The notes beneath the pieces were generated by a model. That model ran no database searches and had not been told where the DNA came from. It saw nothing but the letters and a program-made list of their open reading frames with translations. This document shows positions 8,903-18,112 of a stretch of 64,000 nt of DNA, piece by piece. This DNA comes from Candidatus Lindowbacteria bacterium RIFCSPLOWO2_12_FULL_62_27 (GTDB lineage Bacteria; Lindowbacteria; 2-12-FULL-62-27): the NCBI GenBank assembly GCA_001784175.1, contig MFPR01000030.1, positions 62,001-126,000 of the forward strand. Reading direction: 5' to 3'. The position numbers and the translations under genes were made by a program. Each line of letters opens with the position of its first letter. The stretch's first letter is position 1.

Positions 8903-10420
8903 CTAATCACGGGGGTTCCACCACATCCGGCCCCGCTTTGCCATCAGCTTGTCGGACTCCTCCGGTCCCCAGGAGCCGGCGGCGTAGTTGGGGAATTTGC
9001 GCGCGGGGATGTTCTGCCAGATGTCGAGGATCGGCGAGCAGACTTTCCAGGAGGAGTCGACCATGTCGAACCGGGGGAAGAGGGTGTTGTCGCCGATCAT
9101 GACGTCGTAGATGAGGGTCTCGTACCCGGTTTCGGGCGCGGCGTGAAAATAGTTTTCGTAATTGAAATCCATCCGTACCGTCTTGAGCTTGACGGTCGGC
9201 CCCGGGATCTTGGCCTCGAACATGAGCGAGATGCCCTCGGACGGCTGGATGTTCATGATGAGGCGGCAGGGCTGGATCGATTCGATGTTGGCGTTGCGAA
9301 AGAGCATCATGGGCGCGCGATTGAACTGGAGGACGGCCTGCGTCATGCGTTTGGGGAGGCGTTTGCCGGTGCGCAGATAAAAGGGGACACCGGCCCAGCG
9401 CCAGTTTTCGATGTCCAGTCTCATCGCACAGTACGTTTCCGTATTGGATTTGGGATTGACCGACGGATCCTCGCGGTATCCCGGCACCGGCTTGCCGCCG
9501 ACCATGCCGGCGCCGTACTGGCCCCGGACGGTGGTTTCGAGGATGGCCTCCTCGGTCAGCGGCCGGATCGCATTGATGACTTTGACCTTTTCGTTCCGCA
9601 CATCCTCCGGCCGCAGGCTGATGGGCGGCTCCATGGCGATGACGGAGAGGACCTGGAAGACGTGGTTCTGGATGATGTCGCGGAGGGACCCGGCGGTGTC
9701 GTAATAGCCGCCGCGGCCTTCGACGCCGAGCGTTTCGGACACGGTGATCTGCACGTGGTCCATGTTGTCCCGGTTCCAGAGCGGCTCGAATATGCTGTTG
9801 GCGAACCGGAACATCATGATGTTCTGCACGGTTTCCTTGCCCATGTAATGGTCGATCCGGTAGACCTGGTCCTCCTCGAAGACCGAACAGATCTGCTTGT
9901 TCAGGTCGCGGGACGTGTCGATGTCGCGGCCGAACGGTTTTTCGACCACGATGCGCCGCCATCCGGCGCCGTTTTGACCGTCCGACCGCTGAAGACCGAC
10001 CTCGCCGAGCATCTGGGCGATGGTGCCGAAGAAGGCGGGCGGGACGGAATTATAGTAGAGGACATTCCCGCCGGTCTTGCGTTCGGCGTCGACCTGCTTG
10101 AGGAGCGCCGCCAGTTTTTCGAACCCGGCGCGGTCGCTGAAATTTCCGGTCTGATAGTAAAGCCCCTTGACGAATTCGCCGGCCCGGTCCAGCGGAATCT
10201 TGCTGCCGGCGAATTCCTTGAGATTGTCCGCCATGTAGGCGCGGAACTCATCATGCGACATCTCGCGGTTGGCGAACCCGACCACGGCGAAATTTTCCGG
10301 GAGGAGATTCTGATTCATCAAATTGTAGAGCGCCGGGATCAGCTTGCGTTTGCAGAGGTCTCCCGATGCTCCGAAAATGACAACGGTGCAGGGATCGCCG
10401 GGCCGGCCCTTTTCGGACAT
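8903..10420 (-). CDS. zwf: Glucose-6-phosphate 1-dehydrogenase
   Basis: 505 residues. Oxidises glucose 6-phosphate to 6-phosphogluconolactone with NAD(P)+, the committing step of the oxidative pentose phosphate or Entner-Doudoroff route. The nucleotide-binding fingerprint VVIFGASGDLCKRKL lies at about 12-26, and the substrate-binding signature YRIDHYMGKETVQN contains the catalytic His and Lys. The length matches the family. The start at ATG 10420 is 5 bp after the gnd stop, indicating tight coupling; the frame upstream of it is a shadow of gnd. It is followed by gene glk after a heptamer repeat. Confidence 0.96.
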   Translation of the reverse strand: MSEKGRPGDPCTVVIFGASGDLCKRKLIPALYNLMNQNLLPENFAVVGFANREMSHDEFRAYMADNLKEFAGSKIPLDRAGEFVKGLYYQTGNFSDRAGFEKLAALLKQVDAERKTGGNVLYYNSVPPAFFGTIAQMLGEVGLQRSDGQNGAGWRRIVVEKPFGRDIDTSRDLNKQICSVFEEDQVYRIDHYMGKETVQNIMMFRFANSIFEPLWNRDNMDHVQITVSETLGVEGRGGYYDTAGSLRDIIQNHVFQVLSVIAMEPPISLRPEDVRNEKVKVINAIRPLTEEAILETTVRGQYGAGMVGGKPVPGYREDPSVNPKSNTETYCAMRLDIENWRWAGVPFYLRTGKRLPKRMTQAVLQFNRAPMMLFRNANIESIQPCRLIMNIQPSEGISLMFEAKIPGPTVKLKTVRMDFNYENYFHAAPETGYETLIYDVMIGDNTLFPRFDMVDSSWKVCSPILDIWQNIPARKFPNYAAGSWGPEESDKLMAKRGRMWWNPRD

Positions 10421-10425
10421 GGAAC

Positions 10426-11370
10426 TTATTTGGCCTTGACGGGCGCCTTGCGCGGGCCGACGGTCTGGCCGGCGGCGGTCTTGACGGCGTGTCCGCCGAA
10501 CTGCTGGCGAAGCGCGGCGACGACCTTGTCGGCGTACTCCTCCTCCTCGCGGGAGCGGAACCGCGTGAAGAGGGACATGGCGAGGACCGGCGCGGGCACG
10601 TCCTCGTCGATGGCGGCCTGCAAGGTCCATCGGCCTTCGCCGGTGTCCTCGACGTAGCCCTTGATGTTGGCGAGTCCGGGGTCGGCCTTGAAGGCGTCCT
10701 CGAGAAGCTCGCAGAGCCAGGACCGGACGACGCTGCCGCGGTTCCAGACGGCGGCGATGGCGCCGAGGTCGAGATTAAACGGGGATTTGTGAAGGACGGC
10801 GAATCCCTCGCCGTAGGCCTGCATCATGCCGTATTCGATGCCGTTGTGAACCATCTTGACGAAATGCCCGGCGCCGGCCTTGCCGCAGTGGATGTATCCG
10901 TTTTCCGGCGCGAGCGTCTTGAAAATGGGATCGAGCCGCTTGAATATTTCCTTGTCGCCGCCCATCATCATGCAGTAGCCGATCTTGTAGCCCCAGATGC
11001 CGCCGCTGGTGCCGACGTCCATGTAATGAATGCCCTTTTTCTTGAGTTCCTCCGCGCGGCGCGCGTCGTCCGTGAACTTGGAGTTGCCGCCGTCGATCAG
11101 GACATCGTCCTTGTCGCACATGTCCGCGAGCGCGTAGAGCGTTTCGTCGGTGGGCTTGCCGGCGGGAACCATGACCCAGATGGCGCGGGGTTTTTTCATT
11201 TTTGAAACGAGTTCCTTGAGGGTGAAGGCGCCCTCGACGTTTTTGATTCTGGCGAATTCCTTGACGGTGTCCTCCCCGCGGTCAAACGCGACGATCTTGT
11301 GCCCGCCCTCCGCCAACCGCTTGACCATGTTGCCGCCCATTCTTCCCAAACCGACCATTCCGAGTTGCAT
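10426..11370 (-). CDS. gnd: 6-phosphogluconate dehydrogenase, decarboxylating (short form)
   Basis: 314 residues, the short (~300 residue) GndA-type enzyme rather than the ~470-residue form. Converts 6-phosphogluconate to ribulose 5-phosphate and CO2 while reducing NAD(P)+. Motifs: the Rossmann fingerprint MVGLGRMGGNMVKRL at the N-terminus, IDGGNSKFTDD, the substrate loop VGTSGGIWG, and GAGHFVKMVHNGIEYG with the catalytic Lys and Asn. ATG 11370 has AAAGGAGA seven bases upstream; an adjacent in-frame GTG is less well spaced. Second gene of the operon. Confidence 0.95.
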   Translation of the reverse strand: MQLGMVGLGRMGGNMVKRLAEGGHKIVAFDRGEDTVKEFARIKNVEGAFTLKELVSKMKKPRAIWVMVPAGKPTDETLYALADMCDKDDVLIDGGNSKFTDDARRAEELKKKGIHYMDVGTSGGIWGYKIGYCMMMGGDKEIFKRLDPIFKTLAPENGYIHCGKAGAGHFVKMVHNGIEYGMMQAYGEGFAVLHKSPFNLDLGAIAAVWNRGSVVRSWLCELLEDAFKADPGLANIKGYVEDTGEGRWTLQAAIDEDVPAPVLAMSLFTRFRSREEEEYADKVVAALRQQFGGHAVKTAAGQTVGPRKAPVKAK

Positions 11371-11402
11371 CACTGTTCTCCTTTCGAGTGGGTGTTACGT
11401 TC

Positions 11403-14303
11403 CTACCGGGTGACCGCCTCGACAGACTTTCTCAGCCGCTCCAGATTTTTATCGACGTTCTTGCCCAGATGCACCCGGATGAGCCGGCGGCCGCGTTTGG
11501 TGAGCGACTGGAAATCGCCGAGGGCCTGGGCCTGCTTGAGGACGCCGAACGTGAATGATTCGCCGGGGATCGGCAGGTCCTCCGGGTCGTCGCAGGTGAT
11601 CTGCGTGAAGAATCCGGAGTCGGGGCCGCCCTTGTGAAGCTGTCCGGTCGAGTGCAAAAACCGCGGGCCGAATCCCACGGTGGTTGCGACCTTTTTGGTG
11701 TCGCGGACCGTCGCGCGGATCGACTGGAGGGCCTTCGTGTGGGCCGCGTTCATTTCGATGTAGGCGTTGAACGCGGCGTAATCGCCGGCCGTGAGCCGCG
11801 AGAAGTGCGCGTGGAGGACCGACTCGATGGAGCCTTTCGGGAAAGAGCTGCGGGATGCTTTGGTCTTGAGTTCCGCCGAGTTTTTCTTGTCGGCGAAAAT
11901 CGAAATCCCGTCCGAGACGAGGAGCGGTTCCTCCTCCGGGAGTTTCCCTTTTTTCTTGTACTCTTCCAGAAACGCCTTCGTGTTGTCCTTGCTTTCCTGG
12001 ACGTTGGGCTGGTCGAACGCGTTGATGCCGAGGATGGCGCCGGCGGTGGCGGTGGCGATTTCCCAGTGGAAGAATTCCTCGCCGAGGTCCATGGCCGCCC
12101 CGATGACGTTGCGGACGACCGGCTGGCCGGCCTTTTCGAGCGCGTCGACCATCTTGTCCTGTTTGGCGTCCGGCGCGGATGAGAGCCGGATGTAGGCAAA
12201 GACGCGGTCGGCGCCGTACTTGTCGGGCGCGCCGGGCGGCTCGTCGGCGACGGGGATCAGTCCCCGGCCCTCCTTGCCGGTGCTCTCCGCGATGAGCTGC
12301 TCGAGCCACGCGCCGAGGTCGCTGACGCCGGGCGACGCGATGATGGTGACCTTGTCGCGCCCCTTTTTCGCCAGCTCGCCGAGGATGGTTCCGAGGACGA
12401 CGCCTGGATTGTCCTCGGGCGGGACGCACGACGCGCAACTGTGGACCATGCGTTCGGCCTCGCGGAGGAACGCGGGCACATCGACGCCCATGGCGGACGC
12501 GGGCACCAGTCCGAACTTGGACAGGGCCGAGTACCGGCCGCCGATTTCGGGCACGCCGGAAAAGACATGCCAGAACCCTTTTTCGGTGACCTCTTTTTCC
12601 AGGGCCGAGCCGGGGTCGGTGATGGCGATGAAATTCTGCGCGGCCTTTTTCGCGTCGCCCTTGAAGGCCTTTTTCATTTTGTCAAAGAAGTAATGGTGAA
12701 AGACGTTGGGTTCCGTGGTGGATCCGGACTTGGAGGCGACGATGCAGAGGGTTTTGGCGAGATCCACTCTGTCTTCAAAGGACCGGACCTGGGCCGGGAC
12801 CGTGCTGTCGAGGACGAGGAGTTCCGGAAAGCCCTTGAGGACGCCGAAGGTCATCCGCAGGACCTCGGGACAGAGGCTCGATCCGCCCATGCCGAGAAGC
12901 AGGATGTGCTTGAAGCCGCGTTTCTTCACTTCCTGCTGGAAGTCGACGAGCCGGCCAACGCGCTCGAGTTCCTGTTCGACGATGTGAAGCCATCCCATCG
13001 CGTTGTAAATGATCGGATGGTGCTCCTTCTTCTTCGTCCACAGGGTCGGGTCGCGGTCCCAGAGGCGTCGGACAAAACCGGACTTGCGCATGCTGTCGAG
13101 CGCGGCCTTCACCGTCTCGGTGTCCTTGCCGATCGAAAAACTCTGCCGGTTGATCTCCTCGCCTTCGATGCCCTCGCGCTTCTTTTCGATCGCGCTCATG
13201 AGTTCGTCAAACGAATCGGAGAAGGCCTTGACGCCCTCGTCCATCAGTTTGGCCGTGGCGTCGGCAAGGTCAATGCCGGAGTCCGCGAGGAGTTTGAGTT
13301 CGCGTTCGGCCGCATCGACGTTTTTGTCGAGGGTCTGCGCGGGCTCGCCGTGGTCGCGGAAGGCGCTGAAGGTCGCGGCGGGCACGGTGTCGACCGTATC
13401 GGGGCCGATGAGGCCTTCGATATAGAAGACGTCGCGGTACTTGGGATTCTTGGTGCTGGTGGAGGCCCAGAGGAGCCGCTGAGGCCGCGCGCCCTTTTCG
13501 GCGAGTTTTTTCCAACGCGGCGAAGCGATGATCTGTTGGTAAAGTTTGTAGGCGATCTTGGCGTTGGCGATGGCGATGCGCCCTTGGAGTGCGGCGAGTT
13601 TTTCGCGTTCCGCGTCGGATTTGAGGAGCGGGAGGCGCAGGGCGATGCGTTTGTCGATTTCGGTATCAATGCGGCTGATGAAGAAGCTGGCGACGGACGA
13701 AATGTTGCGGATGTCCTTGCCGGCAGCCGCGCGTTTTTCGAGGCCGGCGATGTAGGCGTGGGCGGCTTGTTCGTACATGTCGACCGCGAAGAGCAGGGTG
13801 ACGTTGATGTTGAATCCGTCGGCGATGAGCCGCTCGATGGCGGGGATGCCGGCGGGCGTGGCGGGGACCTTGATCATGACGTTGTCCCGGCCAACTTCGC
13901 GTCGCAGGCGGTTGGCCTCCTTGATCGTGCCTTCGGTGTCGTTGGCGAGGTAGGGCGATACCTCCAAACTGACGAACCCGTCGCGGCCCTTGGTCTTGTC
14001 GTAGACGGGCCGGAGCAGGTCGGTGGCCATCTGAATGTCCTTGACGGCGAGGGTTTCGTAGATTTCATCGACGCCTTTTTCTTTTTTCACGAGGGATTTG
14101 ATCACGTCATCGTAATCGGTGCTGCCGGAAATCGCGTTTTTGAAAATGGTGGGATTGGAAGTAATGCCCAGAAGCCCGTCATGGTCGATCATGTTTTGAA
14201 GTTCACCGGATGTGATGAGTCCCCGGCGAATGTTGTCGTACCAGATGCTCTGCCCGAACTGCTGTACTCCGACCAGCGGATTCGCTTGCGTTTGTGTGGC
14301 CAC
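11403..14303 (-). CDS. Bifunctional transaldolase / glucose-6-phosphate isomerase fusion
   Basis: 966 residues, two enzymes in one chain. Residues ~1-370 are a Tal-type transaldolase (NMIDHDGLLGITSNPT, then MIKVPATPAGIPAIERL with the Schiff-base Lys). Residues ~400-960 are a phosphoglucose isomerase (LLLGMGGSSLCPEV, then SKSGSTTEPN and a GGRYSALS motif). Together they interconvert fructose 6-phosphate with glucose 6-phosphate and with the non-oxidative pentose phosphate branch, letting carbon cycle through zwf and gnd. This fusion is known in several bacterial groups. It starts with GTG (VATQTQ) behind AAGGGGTGG. First gene of the five-gene operon. Confidence 0.94.
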   Translation of the reverse strand: MATQTQANPLVGVQQFGQSIWYDNIRRGLITSGELQNMIDHDGLLGITSNPTIFKNAISGSTDYDDVIKSLVKKEKGVDEIYETLAVKDIQMATDLLRPVYDKTKGRDGFVSLEVSPYLANDTEGTIKEANRLRREVGRDNVMIKVPATPAGIPAIERLIADGFNINVTLLFAVDMYEQAAHAYIAGLEKRAAAGKDIRNISSVASFFISRIDTEIDKRIALRLPLLKSDAEREKLAALQGRIAIANAKIAYKLYQQIIASPRWKKLAEKGARPQRLLWASTSTKNPKYRDVFYIEGLIGPDTVDTVPAATFSAFRDHGEPAQTLDKNVDAAERELKLLADSGIDLADATAKLMDEGVKAFSDSFDELMSAIEKKREGIEGEEINRQSFSIGKDTETVKAALDSMRKSGFVRRLWDRDPTLWTKKKEHHPIIYNAMGWLHIVEQELERVGRLVDFQQEVKKRGFKHILLLGMGGSSLCPEVLRMTFGVLKGFPELLVLDSTVPAQVRSFEDRVDLAKTLCIVASKSGSTTEPNVFHHYFFDKMKKAFKGDAKKAAQNFIAITDPGSALEKEVTEKGFWHVFSGVPEIGGRYSALSKFGLVPASAMGVDVPAFLREAERMVHSCASCVPPEDNPGVVLGTILGELAKKGRDKVTIIASPGVSDLGAWLEQLIAESTGKEGRGLIPVADEPPGAPDKYGADRVFAYIRLSSAPDAKQDKMVDALEKAGQPVVRNVIGAAMDLGEEFFHWEIATATAGAILGINAFDQPNVQESKDNTKAFLEEYKKKGKLPEEEPLLVSDGISIFADKKNSAELKTKASRSSFPKGSIESVLHAHFSRLTAGDYAAFNAYIEMNAAHTKALQSIRATVRDTKKVATTVGFGPRFLHSTGQLHKGGPDSGFFTQITCDDPEDLPIPGESFTFGVLKQAQALGDFQSLTKRGRRLIRVHLGKNVDKNLERLRKSVEAVTR

Positions 14304-14394
14304 GCAGTACCACCCCTTCTCCCCGTTTCCCCTCTTCGACCGTCCAGCGCGGGCATCCTAGCTTGGCCGTTTGGGAAAATCCACAACTATTTTT

Positions 14395-14423
14395 TTGACT
14401 TTGGGATTGGCCGGGACTATGAT
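14395..14423 (+). promoter_or_regulatory. Sigma70-type promoter of a leaderless gene
   Basis: TTGACT at 14395-14400, exactly 17 bp, then TATGAT at 14418-14423. The next gene's ATG (14430) is 6 nt after the -10 box, where transcription should begin, so the mRNA is probably leaderless. No Shine-Dalgarno is present. Confidence 0.7.
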
Positions 14424-14429
14424 GAAGAC

Positions 14430-14960
14430 ATGGACCTCATGGAAATGTGGCAGGAGGCGGTCCGGACGACGCGGGTACGCCGGCGGCGGCTGGCCGGGCT
14501 TGAGACCTTCGAGAACACGCGGCTGCCCTACATTCTGGTCAGCGAGCATCCGCGCCTGCCGGCGCAATCGCATGTGCGGCAGGGTGCGGTGGAGGTGGCG
14601 CGGCCGAAACTCATTTTGCCGGAGCATCATCCGCAGTTTGAAGGATTCGACTTTCATGAAATGGCGGCGGACGAGAACAGCGTCAACACGCTGATGTTCG
14701 TCCGCGGCGTGCGCCTGCCGAGCCTCAAGTTCAAGAACCGCCAGCAGCAACAGGTGTATGACGGGACGGTGGAGGAGGCGCTGGCGCAGTACGGGCGGGA
14801 CCTGGCGCGGACGGAGGACGTTGCGACGGGTCTCATCACCGGCAACGAAGGCGTGTGGCCGTTTGCGCTCCTGTTCTACGTATCGCTTCTAATCGTGAAG
14901 AACGTCCCGAAGGACATCGAGCGGATGATGGAGGATTTTCGCGAGCACTTTCCAAATTAG
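14430..14960 (+). CDS. Conserved-looking hypothetical protein
   Basis: 176 residues from ATG 14430. I do not recognise the family. The N-terminus is basic (TTRVRRRRLAG), followed by a central segment with several His-Pro pairs (VSEHPRLPAQSH, PEHHPQFEGFDFHE) and a C-terminal hydrophobic stretch GVWPFALLFYVSLLIV followed by an amphipathic end. The -10 box directly upstream suggests a leaderless transcript. The stop is 7 bp before the MFS/spermidine-synthase gene, so the two are likely co-transcribed. Codon use is typical of the window. Confidence 0.75.
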   Translation: MDLMEMWQEAVRTTRVRRRRLAGLETFENTRLPYILVSEHPRLPAQSHVRQGAVEVARPKLILPEHHPQFEGFDFHEMAADENSVNTLMFVRGVRLPSLKFKNRQQQQVYDGTVEEALAQYGRDLARTEDVATGLITGNEGVWPFALLFYVSLLIVKNVPKDIERMMEDFREHFPN

Positions 14961-14967
14961 CGCCAAG

Positions 14968-17862
14968 ATGCTGTACGCCCTCGGATTTGTTTCCGGCTGG
15001 TCCGCCATCCTTTACCAGATTTTGTGGATGCGCCGATTCGGGCTCCTCTTCGGCTCCACGGCCGCGTCGATGGGCGTGTGCCTGGCCGCGTTCATGGGAG
15101 GGCTCGGCGCCGGCGCGTGGCTCCTGGGCCGGCTGTCGGACCGGCTCCGGCGTCCGGAGCGACTGTATGGAGGGATCGAGCTGGCCGTCGGATTGTACGG
15201 GCTTGCGTCGCCGTACATCTTCGACGCGGCGTTTTCAGCGCTGCAGGCGGCGATGGATGGCGGAGCGGGCGGAGCGGCATCGGGGCGATTGATCCTCAAG
15301 TCCGCGTTGGGAGCGCTCCTGCTTTTGCCGCCGACATTTCTGATGGGCGGAACGTTTCCGGCGGCCATCCGGTATCTGTCATCGACGGCGCAGGATCGAG
15401 GGCGGCCCATGGGCCTCTTCTACGCCGCCAACACGCTGGGCGCCGCGGCGGGGGCGGTGCTTCTGCCGGTGGCGCTGCTGGAGCGATTCGGCATGAACGG
15501 CGTGACGTGCCTCGCGGCCGCGGGCAACGGGATCGCGGGGATCGGGGCGTTTCTCCTGCCTGTCGCCGGGGGGAAAACAGAGGGCGGGGAGGCGACCGCC
15601 TCTCCATATATATATAGGGGGGTTGGCGGGGCCTTTTTCCTGTCGGGGTTTGCCGCGCTGGCGCTTGAAACGCTGTACAATCGGGTTCTGATATTGACGT
15701 TCGGCAGTTCCATCTATTCCTATTCGTTCATCCTGTTCGTCTACCTGCTGGGCATGGGTCTGGGCAGTGAGGGATATGTGCTTCTGGAGCGGCGTCTGGG
15801 CGCGCGGACGATTTTTTTCGGCGCGCAGCTTTGCGTGTTCACGTATCTGGCGGCCAGCATCCCGTTTCTGGACCGGGTGGCGCTTGCGCAGCTCTGGATG
15901 TTCGACCGATGGGAAGGGCAATTTTGGGGATTTCACGCAGCGAATCTGGCGGCGGCGGCGCTGGTCTGCGGAATCCCGGCCCTCGGGTTCGGCGTGGGAT
16001 TTCCGGCGGCGTTAAAAGCGCTGACGGGCGAGCGGGACTTGGGCCGTCGGACCGGCGCATGGACCGCCGTCAACGGGATGGGGTCGGCGCTCGGGGGTCT
16101 CGCCGTCACGTTTGTTCTGCTTCCATGGCTCGGGAGTTTCCGATGCTTTGAGATCATCCTGGCGCTCATCGGCGTATCGCTGATTCTGATCGGCGGGTCT
16201 TTTTGCTCGGCGCGGCGGACATGGGCCACGGCTGTTGCGATCGGCCTGGCAACGGCCGGGATCATCGCCGTCACGCCGGCCTGGGACCTCCGGTACTTTC
16301 ACACCGAAATCAGCGTCCGGCCGAACATTGCGCTCGAAGCCTGGCGGGAAGGCGGGATGGACGCGAAAGCTCTCGACGACATGCGCGTCACGTCATTCAA
16401 GGAAGGCGCGGACGGAACGGTCAGCATCGTGGAATACCGGAACCCCGAGACGCCCGGCCCGGGCCGGCGGGCGTGGCGGCCGCGGGGAGACGACCGCATC
16501 GTGAGTCTGTTCGTGAACGGGAAGGTGGACGCGAGCGACCAGTACTCGGACATGGTCACGCAGAGTCTTCTCGGGCATCTGCCGATGCAGTTTCGCCCGG
16601 GGGCGCGGTCGGCGCTCCTGGTGGGACTCGGCAGCGGCGGCACCGCCGCCGCGCTGGCCCGGTATCCGCTCGAACGGCTGGACATCGTGGAGATTTCGGC
16701 CGAGGTCGTTCAGGCGGCGCGGGCGCATTTCGGGCACGTCCATCACGGCGTTTTGGAGGACACGCGCGCGCGCGTGATCATCGAGGATGGGCGAAGTTTT
16801 CTGTCGGGTCGCCGGTCGTATGACGTGATCGTGAATGAGCCGTCGAACGCGTGGGTATCGGGCGCGGCCAATTTGTTCACGCGGGAATATTTCGGGCGGG
16901 TCCGGCGGACCCTTGCGCCGGGCGGCATTTTTTGCCAGTGGTTTCAGTCGTACACGATGTCGTGGGAGAACCTCCTGGCGCTCCTGGGAACGATGCGATC
17001 GGAGTTCCGGCACCTGCGCGTTTTTCATTTTTCGCACGTCGATTTCAGCGGCGACCTCCTGATCCTCGCGTCGGAGGAGAGATTGGAGGTGTCGCCCGGC
17101 CAGTGGGCCGGGGTGGATCCCCGATTGAACGCGGATGCGCATCTCGGCTGGATCCAATCGTTCAACGACCTCATGCGCGGCTATGTCCTCGGCTCGGCCG
17201 AGCTCGACGCCGCGCTGGCCGCGCGCCGGATGCCCGCGACGCCGCACACGGACGACCGGCCGACGCTGGAGATGCGCGGCCCGAAGGATCTGTTTCTGAG
17301 GACGACGACGGCCAACCTGTTCCGGTTTGTGGACCTCGCGCCGGAATTGACGTTCGAATGGTCGATCGCCGGATCAGGGGCGCCGGAGGCGCTCGGACTC
17401 GAGGTGCGGCTGGAGAATCCGGCCGCCCGAATGTTTGAGGGGGGCGGCCTGCGGGTGGTGACGTTTTTGGACGAAAGCCGGACCTTCCTGCGCCGGCAGT
17501 CTTTTTTATACGGCCGATGGTCGGCGGGGGACGGAGGGCGCGGGAAGACGACCGAGATTTTCCGGCCGCTGCGAGGCCCCGTCGAAGAGGCGGCGCACGG
17601 GCTGACGATTTCGGGCTTTTGCGGCAAGTCTCCGGAATCGGCGCGAAGCGTCCGGAGCGAGGACGGCCGGAGGATGACCGTTGTTCAAACGGAGGACACA
17701 ACCTCCGTGACCGCCTATGCGGCCTGGAATTGCGGGCCGGCGGGCACGGGGCCGAAGACGTTTATTGTCCGGTACAGAGCGCCGAAGACGGATACCTCGG
17801 GCGCAAGGGCGAAGGACCTATGGTCCGCGGCGTCAAAAGAGTTCAGATGCCGGGGAGAGTAG
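14968..17862 (+). CDS. MFS-type transporter fused to spermidine synthase-like domain
   Basis: 964 residues. The N-terminal ~420 residues are a run of about 11-12 membrane helices starting YALGFVSGWSAILYQILWMRR, the usual opening of fused MFS/SpeE proteins (FLMGGTFPAAIRYL). After a linker, residues ~540-760 form a Rossmann-like class I methyltransferase/spermidine synthase fold (LLVGLGSGGTAAAL, then VIVNEPSNAWVSG). In true spermidine synthases the catalytic region carries a GGGDG and an Asp-rich loop; here these are degenerate (LGSGG), so polyamine synthesis is not assured. The last ~200 residues are predicted beta-rich and unrecognised. Two smaller relatives occur at 54047-57288. Confidence 0.85.
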   Translation: MLYALGFVSGWSAILYQILWMRRFGLLFGSTAASMGVCLAAFMGGLGAGAWLLGRLSDRLRRPERLYGGIELAVGLYGLASPYIFDAAFSALQAAMDGGAGGAASGRLILKSALGALLLLPPTFLMGGTFPAAIRYLSSTAQDRGRPMGLFYAANTLGAAAGAVLLPVALLERFGMNGVTCLAAAGNGIAGIGAFLLPVAGGKTEGGEATASPYIYRGVGGAFFLSGFAALALETLYNRVLILTFGSSIYSYSFILFVYLLGMGLGSEGYVLLERRLGARTIFFGAQLCVFTYLAASIPFLDRVALAQLWMFDRWEGQFWGFHAANLAAAALVCGIPALGFGVGFPAALKALTGERDLGRRTGAWTAVNGMGSALGGLAVTFVLLPWLGSFRCFEIILALIGVSLILIGGSFCSARRTWATAVAIGLATAGIIAVTPAWDLRYFHTEISVRPNIALEAWREGGMDAKALDDMRVTSFKEGADGTVSIVEYRNPETPGPGRRAWRPRGDDRIVSLFVNGKVDASDQYSDMVTQSLLGHLPMQFRPGARSALLVGLGSGGTAAALARYPLERLDIVEISAEVVQAARAHFGHVHHGVLEDTRARVIIEDGRSFLSGRRSYDVIVNEPSNAWVSGAANLFTREYFGRVRRTLAPGGIFCQWFQSYTMSWENLLALLGTMRSEFRHLRVFHFSHVDFSGDLLILASEERLEVSPGQWAGVDPRLNADAHLGWIQSFNDLMRGYVLGSAELDAALAARRMPATPHTDDRPTLEMRGPKDLFLRTTTANLFRFVDLAPELTFEWSIAGSGAPEALGLEVRLENPAARMFEGGGLRVVTFLDESRTFLRRQSFLYGRWSAGDGGRGKTTEIFRPLRGPVEEAAHGLTISGFCGKSPESARSVRSEDGRRMTVVQTEDTTSVTAYAAWNCGPAGTGPKTFIVRYRAPKTDTSGARAKDLWSAASKEFRCRGE

Positions 17863-17880
17863 CGACGGAAACGCCGTCGC
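17862..17880 (+). terminator. Possible terminator hairpin between convergent genes
   Basis: GCGACGG/CCGTCGC, a perfect 7-bp stem with a 5-nt loop, begins at the last base of the stop codon of the plus-strand gene and lies before the convergent RHH gene. There is no T-tract, so termination by it alone is uncertain. Confidence 0.35.
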
Positions 17881-17895
17881 GGCCCGGCCGGTTCC

Positions 17896-18093
17896 TCAGG
17901 CGCGGCGTTTTCGAGACCGGCTCTTGACGACGCGCGCCATGTCCTCCCGGCGGCGGCCCGGCGGCAGGGGCCGGTTCAATCCGGTCCGGACCATTTCGCG
18001 AACGATGGACGCCATCGACCGCTGATGGGTGAATGCCAGCCGCTTGAGCCGTTCGTGCACGGGCGCGTCAAGCTGGATGATCAAGCGTTTCAT
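17896..18093 (-). CDS. Ribbon-helix-helix (CopG/MetJ-like) DNA-binding protein
   Basis: 65 residues from ATG 18093, preceded by GGGAGGAACGG. The N-terminal strand KRLIIQLDAP followed by two helices (VHERLKRLAFTHQ, SMASIVREMVRTGL) is the ribbon-helix-helix fold. The C-terminus is basic (SRSRKRRA). A 48-bp perfect palindrome made of 8-bp TGATATCA boxes lies 20-67 bp upstream of the start and is the obvious autoregulatory operator. RHH proteins are often antitoxins, but no toxin gene adjoins it: the neighbours are the ends of unrelated genes. It may be a solitary regulator or the survivor of a toxin-antitoxin pair. Confidence 0.85.
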   Translation of the reverse strand: MKRLIIQLDAPVHERLKRLAFTHQRSMASIVREMVRTGLNRPLPPGRRREDMARVVKSRSRKRRA

Positions 18094-18112
18094 CCGTTCC
18101 TCCCTTCCCCGA

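Noticed and set aside
9143-10657. 504-codon plus-strand frame opposite zwf
   Set aside because: Antisense shadow of zwf/gnd produced by high GC at third positions; no family motifs.
12441-14429. A plus-strand 839-codon frame ending at 14960
   Set aside because: Everything before 14430 is antisense to the transaldolase-isomerase fusion; only the part after ATG 14430, with its own promoter, is a gene.
15024-17438. Several overlapping frames inside the MFS/spermidine-synthase fusion
   Set aside because: Composition-driven shadows; the 964-residue frame has membrane helices and a nucleotide-binding fold.
17896-18093. Antitoxin of a complete toxin-antitoxin pair
   Set aside because: No toxin-sized ORF lies on the same strand on either side; neighbours are the ends of unrelated genes.
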